A DNA stretch of 64,000 bases from Trogon surrucura (lineage: Eukaryota > Chordata > Aves > Trogoniformes > Trogonidae). The notes beneath the pieces are model-generated. The model had not been told where the DNA came from and ran no database searches. It saw only the letters and a list, made by a program, of their open reading frames with translations. A program made the translations under genes and the position numbers. Of the stretch, positions 13,334-25,600 are shown in pieces; the stretch's first letter is position 1, and each line of letters begins with the position of its first letter. The DNA is taken from the NCBI GenBank assembly GCA_020746105.1, contig CM036642.1:1643501-1707500 (forward strand), in the 5' to 3' direction.

Positions 13334-13616
13334 TTATTCGATAGTAATAGACGACAGCTCCGGTTTTGGAGGGTCACCTGCGGCTGCCTCAGCAGTGGCG
13401 TTAGTCTTTGGCTGCTCTGGCACGTCTTCTTCCTTCTCTGCCAACCCACCCAGAGACCCCAAGGGGAAAGTGCTTTCACAATTCTGAGTTGACGACACCT
13501 GCGAAATGACAGGCATTTGGACAGAAGAGTTGCTTTCAAAGCCATGCTCCCCTAGCTCATACTGCCCGAGGGTCTCTTCTTGTTCCTGGTTTAAGTAGTC
13601 CGGTACTAGGAAGTCA
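13334..13616 (-). CDS. ZBTB44: ZBTB44 last coding exon, C-terminal tail
   Basis: The exon starts after a TTCTAG acceptor and codes residues 523-616, beginning SDFLVPDYLNQEQEE and ending SSITIE before the stop. The tail is acidic and has no known domain. After MPVISQ there is a CAG/GTGTC match to a splice donor (GT at 13498-13497). Using it would drop the last 54 or so codons in favour of a downstream exon, which fits the shorter human isoform whose end diverges at just this point. Confidence 0.93.
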
Positions 13617-16600
13617 CTAGAAGAGGGGCAAAGGACAGAAGAGAAACGTCATTTCTCACACAAATACCAGCGGCATCACACAAGCTACACAACTGCATTG
13701 CACAGAGAACAAAGGTATTCCTTTCACAGTGCTCCCAGACCATCACAGCGACACGCTCCGCTAAAGTGCCGTCACCTGCTTCTCATTTAAACACCCAGAG
13801 AATTCAGCCAGCGCGTCGTCGCGCTTCCGTTATTTCCTACGCGGCAGCTCCTTCCTGATTTAGGTTGTGTCGCCTCCAAGTTGATGTCTGGAACATCATA
13901 TGGCACTGACAACCTCCCTGCGAAAAGGGAGCGCTCGACCTTTAAAAATAGAAGCAAGGATGAGCTCAGCGCCGGCGAAGACGTGGGGGCCTTTGCCTCC
14001 ACCGAGATAAGACCCACCCAAGAAGGAGAGCGGGCAGGAAGCGAGGGCTCTGCCAAAAGCTGGAGGAGTTTTGTTGTGCTGACAGGGACGGTGGCGCTGT
14101 GAAAAGAATGGAATTGCCCTCCCTTGCCCTTTTCGAGCCTTCCTGGGTAACGGGTTTGTAACTTACTCGTACCAACCGCTGGCTGAGCGCACCCAAAGAA
14201 AATCGACCCAGCTCTCCAGTGGTGTTTTCAGAGCACGTAAGCAAAATGAAATTTCTTTGCAGGTTTCCAAGTCTGTACTTGAGGCAAGTCTATATATGAC
14301 ATGTACAGACATTTGTATGCTTTGATTCCTCCTTGTAATAAAACCCACTTAAAAGCTGTCATTTTTCTCCAACGACAGCAGCGTGCATTGCTTCAAATGC
14401 CAATTCACAACCAAATATCCTCAACTTTGCCTTTGTAAATTCAGACTAAAGGCCTAGGGACAACCAAAATCACATGCTTGAATCTGACTTCAATTTGACG
14501 ACGACAATTAAGTGTTTACCACAATTACGGCGTCACCCCTGAGCCTTTTCGCTCCGGTTTTGGCACAAGCTTGAAGAACAAGAACTGCGTAAAGCCACAG
14601 ATATGAACCACTTGTACTTTTAAACAATATTCTGTTGGAAAAGCTGTCGCTGGCTTCCCTCGTTTGTTTTGCAATTTTTTCATCCTACGTCACTTCTGAG
14701 ATAACCAAACAGTACAAAAGGCTGAAATGTTTTGCAGGGGGGAAAAGAATTCAGGAGGGATGGTGTTGCAGATGCCGTAACATTTACAATACGTTTCTTT
14801 GGCGTTGCACACACCGAGCTGTATCCTCTCTACGGATTTAAGATCTATCTGCCTCCCAATTTCTCGCGTCCGCTTTTGCATTTTTCTATCTCCAATTCCA
14901 ACAGGGGCAAACATTTCTTTCGATATGAGAAAACAGCGGTACTCTGATGCCTCCAAAGCCTTTTAATAGTCTTTAGTGGAGAGCATCTGTGAGCCGTGCC
15001 AAATCCTTTGTGCTCTGATAAATGAGAAATGTCCAAACGGCCCTTACTATTTCCAACCCTATTAGTCTGATCATTTAGGAATATGCTACCTAGAAAATGA
15101 AAAAAGGGGAGGTATGGAGTCAGGCAATCTTCCACGATATCCACCATCAACTTGAAATGAAGTAACAAGTCTATTCCCTACGCAAGTGAACAGGCTACAT
15201 GTGAGATTTTGAACAGCAAATCATTTACACAACTCCACAGCATCAAAAAAGCTACGGCTTAACACCATTAGCCTGCCCACAGATATTTCTGAAAAGAGAA
15301 ATTCAGGAGCCCAGAAGCAGCTTCTGCGTATCGCCCGATTCTTCAGTGCCCCCCTACAAAGCTTATACGCGGTAAGACAGACCAGATACAACAGATAGTG
15401 GCGCAAGAACGAACCGGACTGGAATTAGCTGGCAACCTGAGGAGAGGCACAGCAGGCTGCCCTGAAAGCAGGAAAAGATGATTAAAAAAAAAAAAAAGAA
15501 AAAGAAGAAAGAAAAAAAAAAAAAGCAGCAAGTTTCCCTGTTAGGTTTTTGCTGTGCACCTCACCTGCTCTGGAAGTAGTTTGCTAGCTCTGACGCTTCA
15601 TGGTTCAAGCTCCTCAGGTGAACGATTAAATTTCCAGAGTTGGTGAACATGGCGCCACATGTTTTGCACTCGTAAATCCGAGGCTTGCGGATAATGTGCC
15701 GGGAAACCCGCATGTGGTGTTTATATTCCCCGAAGGAAGTGAAAGTGGCACTACATATCTGGCACCGGAAACAGCGTTTACCTTCGTGCTTCAGGCGATG
15801 CATCTTGAGCGAGTAAGCTCGGGTGAACTTTTTCCCACAGCGGTCACACTGAAATGGTTTAATGCCTGCGGAAAAAGAGAGCAAAAAGAGGCAAAATAAA
15901 AGCACGTTCGCCTTTTGTAACGAGAGGTCGCTGGTAAAATCCTTCCAGCTTTCCAACAGCAAGAGGATGGCAGGTGGAGCCAGTCACAGCGAAAGCGCTG
16001 TTGCAGGAAGAAATTCTCTGGTTGGCTCGAAAAAATCCAGAAAAAAATTAGAAGAGAGCTACACTTTCACAGACCCAGCTGCCCACATGATCTCATAATA
16101 ACATGGCCTGTACGTAACGCTCATCCGTCTTCTTCCTCACGGTTTACAACAAGCGGAACCCTCCAGGGATCACCCTACGGTTCAGATCCTGAGCCACAGC
16201 CAAAACGCAGCCGATGCAGCAGCTCATCTCAAACTGTCTTCGAATTCTTTCTGATTCTTGTGCCAGACTGGTTCCCAACAACGCAATTATCAGGCTACCC
16301 TGGATTGCAACGTCTTTTGCTGGCTGCCTTTGGCCTCCGAGAAGTGCTCGGTGCGCACAAGGACGCCCCTGTAACGCGGCAGGAATGGCGACAAAAGGGT
16401 GAAGCGGGAGCCTTTATACTGCATGGGAACCTTTCTATACAAGAATCTTCAGCAACTTTTCACGACTGACAGCTTAGCTTCCTGCTTCTCATTTTTTTCC
16501 CCCAGTATCAACTTTGAAATTCTTTTACTAGTTCATTTTTCATTTATCACGAGCGCTAGCAAAACCCTAAAACACACGAGCCCTGCGACACGTTGTAGTG

Positions 16601-19600
16601 GCAGCGAGCACATAAGCACGCCCAAACAGAACTATTACAACGTAAAAGCTTGAATCACCAAAAAGTTGAGATTTAATAAAAAGTCTGAACTGCAGAAAGC
16701 GTGGAAATCCAAACGCGGGGCCAAGGATCTGGAGCTCTATTCATAACAGGGCTGCCAAGGAATGAAAAAAAGCTTTTTTCAAAAGGCTGAATGTGCACCA
16801 GTCCAAGCTGTTAATTCCACCAGTCTTTCACTCTGCTTTCCTTACGTTCAAAGCAGGAGCTGAACTTTTAATTGGGGCTTTTACACAGAGAAAGCTGTAG
16901 TTAAGGTTACACGGAAACTCCTTGTTAAGCATGTGAAAACAAGTTAATACACTCGAATATCGTCCCGCGGAGCTAAAGCCTCTCAGGCTTTCCTCCTCTC
17001 CAAGGGCATCTGTTTGCTCTGATGGTTGGAGGAATAGGATAGCTGGCCATTTCGGTTATGAGACAACAATTTCAACATTTAGAGTTTTGAGTTTCTTTTG
17101 CATGCCAATTACTCTAAAACAGCCACTCAAATCCCTCCTAATTTTGCCCAGTGACAGGCTGGCCAGGAAGGCTTTGCTGAAGCCTGCGTCTGCTCTCAGT
17201 GAAGACTTTAGCCATGAGTTTGGAGTAATTTTGTGCCCGATACAGGCACAAAGTTTGCTCTTCTGAGTATCGAACACACATTATTGCTGCGTGCCTAAGC
17301 ACAGCGTGGGCACTTTGCTTGCAGGGATTTGAGAAATAATTGCTGACGGCGTGCAAATGACACCGTCACAACTGTGGTTGTTCTTCCCCAAAACAGTCGA
17401 GCATCCCTGTGCAACGGGAGACACGAAACCATGAGGCTTAGTGCTCGACCCTTTACCACTCCATTTACTAAAACGTTGATGCTATTGCCAGGTAAGGCTG
17501 ATCAGCCTTGAAAAAGGGCGATAGCAAAGACAGCAGGAGTTCATACCTGGATCAAAAGCCAAATGAACCTAACAATTTGGGGATCGAGACTCAGAGGAGG
17601 CATTCAACACAAACCTTTTGCTACCTGTACTACCTGTAGTAGCTAGATTGATTAGCAAACCAATTCAGTTGTCCTGCAATCCCCTGGAAAATCCCAAGAT
17701 CCAAAGGCACACAACGCTCTTCAGTGCAAGGACACAAGACAGATAACACTTTCTTATGGCTGCAAGTCTCCTCTCAAACACAGCAGACAATTACAACATG
17801 AAAGAGGAAGAATTTCCATCTGCATCACTTCTTTGGTATAATAAAAAAGCCAAGCATACTTCATTTCATCTCAAATCTTTGTAATGAGAATGACTGATCC
17901 CGACGAGTTGCAGGCAATCAGACTTTTGTCAGTTCACACAAATGCTAATCACGCACGAGCAGAGCTATCAGTCGGATTTGATGTATCAAAACAAGCATTC
18001 AGCGAGACACACCTCCACCCGAGCTTGCTGAAATCGATCCTCAAGTGCTTGGCAGTTGTTTTTTAGAAAAAGAATCGTGTTATTATAGTTCCTGCAGAGA
18101 GAGCGAACCTCTGCGAGTCTAAAAACGGACGATTCTTGGAAACAGCGCCGTTTCTTACCTGAGTGGATAAGCATGTGTTGTTTTAAGTTCTGAATGCGAG
18201 TGAAGCGGACCCCGCAGGTCGGACACTGAAAAGGTCTGTCTGGACCATTTGGGCTGGGTCTCTCTGTGCTGCTGGTAGAAGGAGCAATGTAGAGTTGGTA
18301 GGGATACTGAACGTTCTCCAAACTACAAAGAAAAAATTCACTCATTTACAAGCGAGCTAGAGGCAAAGAGAAAGAAGCCTTGTCTGTGGAAATCTGCGCC
18401 TTGGACGCGTTTGCGTAAGAAGAAAGCGACTGGCGTTTCACATTTCTGGGGACGTGTATTTGTGCCTCCCTAGAAACGTGTCTGACCTGCTCCTGGAGCT
18501 GTAAGAGCCACTGGCTTCGCACACCTGAGCACAGACAGAGTATAACCTCAGACTTCTGTTTCTTTGGGCAACAGGTCTGAGCACCAGCTGCAAACTGAAC
18601 TTTATTTCCCAGGCACAGGCATTTTCTCAAGCGTATGGGTGATTTACCATCAGCAAACAGTCCCTGAGGAGAAACTGAAAGATTCGAGCAAATGGGAAAG
18701 CAAAGGGCTCTTCTGCAGCTTCGGTGATACTTACAAACGAAATTAAAGCCAATTCATTTTCATTTCAATCCCAGATCAATGAACAAACGTTAGGAATCTA
18801 CAGCTGCATATTCCTAAGTTTAAAATATTAACCTAATGAATCAATACTCGCTCCTTGTCTGATTCAGTTGGCTCTGCAAGAACCGTATTTAAAACCAGCA
18901 CACAGACTATAATAAAGGAACAATTTAACTTTCAAAGTAATTTATTTAAAACTGACTAATGGCTTCTCCATAGCCTCTAGCTGCAAACTCTTTAAGGGAA
19001 CTACAACGTTAGAATTCAAGTCCTCTGGCAAGGAACTCGCTTTGCTGAAGGGCACAGCGAAAGAAAAAACAAACCTGCTGGTACAAACATCATAACAACA
19101 GGAGTTTGTACTTACCTGGGGTTTCCCTTTCCTGAGAATTAAGGTCTAGATTTTTTGTTGGAATAGGCATTTCAGCCTGCTCACAGCGTGCTGGCAGATC
19201 AGATGTCACTGGCAGCAGGGAACTGCTCTGACCCTGAATACTCCACGGCCAGAACAATGCAATTTTAGTTTTACCAAACTGAAACGTATCGAGAGAAAAA
19301 GGACAATGAAGTCTCCTGTTGCACAGAGCCAGAAAGTCCCCTTGACTGAATAAATCCTTTCGCTGCTCTGCTCCCATCTTGAGCCCAGATTGTTGGTATC
19401 AAATTTGTGGACTCGTAGGCCATAAAACGTGCGCTTTGCACAAATACATCTTCCTACTCATCGTACAAAAGCCCACAGAGCAGATCAGCACAGAGGGACA
19501 GGAGCTGGGACCATCTCTTTAAAATCAAAATCAGCACAGAGGGACAGGAGCTAGGACCACCTCTTTAAAATCAATACCCTCACTGGCTTTATTGCCTACT

Positions 19601-22600
19601 CTGTCAGTAGTAGCACTGGGTATCTGAATTCCTGAGTACAACGATGGGTCTTGGTGGCAAAAGTTCCAGTTGTAAAACTTATCTGGAGAAACAGAGAGCA
19701 CCAGGTACCTCTCAATACAAGATAAAGGACTTTCCTGTGGGATTTTAGTCTGTAAAACCCAGAAAGATTTCTGGTCTCACATGGAACTGGAATAATATTT
19801 GCTCTAAGGAAGGAATCTTATTGTCCTTCATTTCTTTTTATACACAGGAGGGTCCTAGGGAGCTGTGGAAAAAAAAAAGATGCTGACAGACTTGTTGATC
19901 TTTGCAAAAGGGAATATTTGCAAGAGGGAAGTTAGCAGCTCATCTCCTGGGCCTGGCAGAATGTAGCTCGCTGCCATTTATGGGTCTAAAAAAGCCAACT
20001 GACGGCTCACCCGACGCACTCGCAGCAAAGGAGGGTGTTTTTACATACAGGTTCTGATTTGCCTGAGCAAACTGCTGACAGACTCTGGCACTCCTGTTCC
20101 TCTGTGTGAGCAGATCACTAGATAAAGAAGATTTTACTCACAATTAAAAATTTCACAGCTATGTGCAACAGAAGCAACGCAGGGCTGATAAAGAATTCCC
20201 TCTCTTGGATGTGTAAGAACTACATTTTGGGGTTTTGTGACAACATTTAAGTTGCTTTATAGAGAACTTGGTTCTCTGGCAATAGAGCTCCCAGTTTTCT
20301 AGGGAGACACACAAACTAGGGCAGAAATTAGGAGCCACGGCTCTCCTTTTGTTTCCAGCTTTCTCAGGCTAGCTCAAACTAGAAGAAACCAAAAATGAGG
20401 TTCGCTTTTTTCCCTACCTAAAAGCTTCATCATGAGAGAGGCTGGCGAAAGCAGGTACAATGGGAATGGCGAGGCTCTCCAGTTTCCAGGGACTGGGATG
20501 TCTTTTCCCAACCTTACGCTGCAAGCAGGCTGAAATACCTACTGGTGACAGAACTGCCGACCTTAGCACAACGCAGAAACCACAGTCGAAAAGCCGTCGT
20601 ATTTTCTCTCCCCTGCTACTTTTTCCCCGCGTCATTTTTCACTGCTTGCAATTTGGGATAAAGGTGGCATTTAACAGTCTGACATCTCAGAGTACTTCTG
20701 TAACAGCCGGATAAAGTTTCGAATGTTTTCATTGTTACATGAAAATATTCCACTTGTGATTTTTTTTTTTCTTTTTTCCACCAAGAGATTTTATACACAC
20801 TTGACTAGGTAGAACTAAACTCCGACAAACTTGAATGCCAAAACGCACGGTGAGCCTACAAATGTCCTCTATTTGTAAAAAATCAATTATTTTAGAAAAG
20901 AGGAGGCTCTGGTCACATTGGATGAGAGAGATCTTTCAGAGTTGAGCCTTTTTAAACGCAGCCACGAACTGATACGGAGACTTAACTGTTAAACCAGCCC
21001 CGGCTGAATTACAGAGCTATGCTAGGAAAGCGCATTGCAACCCAAAAGTGAAATATCAGAGAAATAATACATCAGACTTCACTGTGAAACAGTAGTTGTA
21101 GCGCTTAACAGTGTGCCTATTAAGCTGACAACTATTACACGTGACCTGCTGTTTATGAAACCCTGATTACAGAGAAGGATCAATTAATTATGTTAATTAT
21201 TTAACACTCAAGAGACGAGATGTCCCAAATTTTGAAATATTTGTGATTCTTGCCACAGCAGTAAGGATGTCATATGGAAAGACCTTAGGATGGCACAGTC
21301 TTTTGCTCTTGTTTTATGAACAGAAATAAATCCATACTCAAACACCCATTTTTCAGTATGAATTTGCATTGTCCCCTCACAGCTGATTTTGGCAGAGGGC
21401 TGTCAGGATGCACTTGCCTGTGAAACAGAACTTCTTAGGACTCAAAAGCATCATTTTACACCTTTAACTGATTCACAGAGTAAGCACGGTCTTGGCACCA
21501 TCACTTGAAATTATAAAACTTGGTAGGAAACACTTAATTCTGGAGTCTAAAATTATCACAAATTCCCTTACCTCTTAGCTCCCTCCTTGTTATATAAACA
21601 ACATGCAAATTCTAGTTCATTTCGCTGATGCTTCTGCTACTCTGAGACTAATTATTTTCAGATCTGGGCATAAACTAAGGCAAATATTCTTTCCTCCTCT
21701 GCACGAAAGAGATCTTTTAGAGAGAATTTTTAGTGGCTTTAAGTGATTTTATGTATTTTGAGTCTTCTGTGCAGTCTGGGCTGAAGCTCTGCAATTTTAT
21801 GGGAAATTTCCGAAATAATCCACTGCTGAAAATACGTATGCCACTTGACTTCAGAATTACAGCTTTAAAACCCAGGATTAGTTCTCATGCAACATGTGCT
21901 CCTACTATCAATTCAAGCCCTAAGCGCTGGGTATTATTTTTATACCGAGATTTGTTAGCAGATAGATAAAATCTTCTATGTCATTGAAAAAAAAAATAAA
22001 AATAATCTTATCCAGGCAGTTATTTTCCCTTCAGACTTAATCCTGCAACGGGACAGATTGAAATGGAAACGGCAGGAAAGATTCTGTGAGCTCTGAAAAC
22101 GCAGCTCTTGATGGTTATCTCTGTGGGGAGTTTCACTTAACGCAGTTTCTGGAACGACTCCCAAAGGTTCACGCTTCTTCCTCGGACCCACTTGTCTAAC
22201 GGAATACGGTGCAAAAGCGACCTTGTCAATACTTTAAATATTTTTTTTTCTTAAGAAGGGAACAGCTATGCTTGACAACCGCCACGAAAGCAAAGAAATC
22301 CAAGTCAAACCAGCTGCGTGCACCCTCGTCTGCAACTCGCAGGTACCTCGCTCTGCTCCGACAGGTCCACGACACATCTTTGACCAAACAGACCTATTTC
22401 AGCTCAGCCTGCTCTGCCAGCCTTCCCTTATAAGGGATTCCCTCAATAAATCTCTCATCTCAGTGCAGCAGAAGACCACTAAATATTTACAGTAAGGGAC
22501 ACGCAGCGTCTCGGTAAGAAGCTGCACGCAGAAAGTTTGGGAGATTTAAGGCTGCTCTGTGGTTTATGGCAAGAGCAATGTCTGGCGAAGGCAAGACCAG

Positions 22601-25600
22601 GCACTTGTTTTCATTTTGTCTCTTTTGTGGCTTTACGTCAGCTTCAGCACGCATGCAACTACCCCAACTGTTTCACAGTGAAGGTCTTTTCTTTATTTAT
22701 TAATAAAGAGCAGCGCCGAAGGAACGGCAGAAACACGAGTATCTTTCTTCACCAGGGCTGCCTGGGAATAGGCAGGAAATGAGAAGCAACAAGTAAGCAA
22801 ATTCTGATTCCCATCACCTACATTCTTCCGAAGCATCCGAACCTTCAGGCACTGATTGTACTTTGATCAACACAGAGAAGGAGATGTACGAGCAACTAAA
22901 CATTCGGGGATGAAGGCTGGGCAGGTTAATTAGAGCACAGCACATTTGGTACATACCGATCATCATCATCTGCATGAGCGTTAGTGCCAGAGGTGCTTTG
23001 GAGTGTGGGTAATCCCTCCGTAACCCCCTCATCTATTGAGCCTAGGCAAAGAAAAAAGGGCAATTTAATGCAAATAAGTGTTCAAAAAGGGGTGAGGGGG
23101 GCAGGTCAAGACACATAAAGCTTGCTTTCCCAAATCTCTAAGAGACGCTGCTTCCTGGCTGATAAGATACTGAAATTGTCTCGGGGAAAATCATTTAGAA
23201 AACCCCGAAGCAACGTGTTCCAAATCAACTGCTCCTCTGCACAGATCGGCTAGGAAACGGACAAGTCGATAAAGGGCAAATATTTAGTACACCTAGAAAA
23301 TGGAAACAATCTACGTTAAGTACAGTCAGAGTTTTCAAACGCATCCAGTACTAACACCGTAAAGAAGAAATGTTACCTTCGCCTACAGGGAACATTTCAT
23401 CAATTTCCAAGAGCAATAAAGAATTTACTCCGGCTACACTACGTTGCTTTCATATTCCAAATCTTGCAAATATATACCTGTTGATAATGTCTTCATCGAT
23501 TGGTACGATGCTGAGACAGGAAGAGCCCTCTGAGAAATTAGAAAAGCAACACGAACAAGACCAAACATCTGTTTGCAAGAGAAACGCACACACAAAACCA
23601 TTCCAGAGCTTCGTCCAGGGTGCCAGCATTCAAGCAAACGCAGCTCAAGTGGGTTTTGGAAACAGAATCTAAGGCACTAAACCAAAACTTTCACTTTGTT
23701 CCCTGATGTGGCTGTTGCTCAGAAGGGCCTCTCCCTCACCACCACCTGGAGTTTGGTGTTCAATCCTTGTTTAGGGGTATGAAGCGAGGTTATTTTAGTG
23801 TGATGGCACCATAACACGGAAGGAAGTTGGCAGCACAGTCCTAAAACAATTCGAAGAGCTGGTACCCAGCCCTCACCAACCATACCCCTTGTTAAAAAAA
23901 CCCCTTTGGTTTAGTTATGTGTGACTGTTTAGATTCAGCATGTCTTGTTCCCTCTTTAGGTTGAGGGCAGAGAGCAGGCTGGTCCACAAGCGGGTAGCAC
24001 GGAAGTCACCTGGAAGTGGTGATTCCATCCTGCCTCTTCTTCCTCTTCTGAACAGCCAAAGCAGCCTTTGGGTCTCTGTCACCAAATCCAGGTGAGATGC
24101 GAACACAGGGGGGAAGGAGGCTTCTCTACATCATTTACACCCACATCCCAAGCGAAGCTTAGGGCAGTGCTTGGAGCTGATCTTGCTGCTCCGGTAAAAA
24201 TAAATCTGCTTTCTGGGGTACATGAGTAAAGTGACTTTGGGAACACCTCAGTAAAACCCCCTAGGAAAATCAAGTATCCTTAGGTCTACTTAAGTGTCAG
24301 ACGAAATGGAAAACCAAGGAGAAGGAACAAAGACACGGAAAGTGAAGCTGAAAACATGTAGATTTTGTTAAAAAGTATGAGCGCTGTCTCTGAAAAAGGC
24401 CGTCCCTCTGAAGTTTCACAAAACCTTACTGAAATGAAAGATTATTGTCTTTATGCGATGGTAGGAATCTTGCGTCTCTAACAGTTTCAAAATAGCTCTA
24501 GCAGAATCAAAATTTCAGATTTTGTTAGGAGCTGACAGACGATGTTTGGGAAACTCAGCAACTACGCAATCTATAAAGTTCCAAACGTTAATCCCATTTT
24601 GATTTATTCTTCTTTCTCACGAAATACTTAACTGAAAGTCTACTGAAAAAAGAATGCTCCTGGGTTTGATTTTAAGCCTTTACCTCTCAAATGGAAACAG
24701 TGTTAATGAGTTATGAAAATATCTTCTCAGACAGAGCTATTGTTGGAACCATAATGACTTATTTATCAAGGCCCCGCTTCACGTCTCCTTCCGTATTATA
24801 AAGTGCTTCCAAATATAATAAATTGCAAATGAACGAAGTCTTGGAATTGCGCAAAGAGTGAATAAGTGCTTTTTGCAATATCAGAAAGAGAGGCAGGAAT
24901 GCTTTCATAAATGCACTATAAAGCACTGAGATAAATATATGCAGTTATACGAGGAAAATATGTTCAGGGAAGAGAAAGCTGTACTTGAACACATCTTGCT
25001 GCCTCCATTTACTGTTCTTTTATTACTGCACAAGGAAATACATCTTTGGGAGGTAAGAAGTGCTTTCTAGCTACAAAGCTTGCCTCATCGTATATTAGGT
25101 ACGTGCGAACTGTGCTAAAAAGCAGAAGCGCTGTTTCTCTTTACAGCAAAATGTGAATAAAAACTATCCCGAGGATAGTGAACAATGTCATGCACAGACC
25201 ACTAAATACTAATTCAAACATATTCAAAGACACAGGACAGATTTGCACTTGGAAGCCTTCGGCCTCTGTAGCTGTTTAAAGGAAGAACACGCTGTACTAA
25301 GATCTCAAAACCAGACTTTTCAGTTTAAACATTATCACCTCTAAAGCCTAAGACCCTCTCAGGTCCAGGACCTCAGCGGTACAGAACCTAGAATAGGAAA
25401 TAGGAAATAGAAAAGTCGCCCCAAAACGGCACGTGGCTTCACAACAGACACCTTCTGCAGGCAGATGTGCAGAGATGCTCGTCGACAAAAATCCCGTCAG
25501 GAAGTGGCTAAAGTCAGTGAAGCGCCTGGAGGAGGCTTCAAAGTCTTCTTTTGTTTAACACCAAGGCTCTCTCAGAAAAGGAGATTTTCTAGCATTCGGC

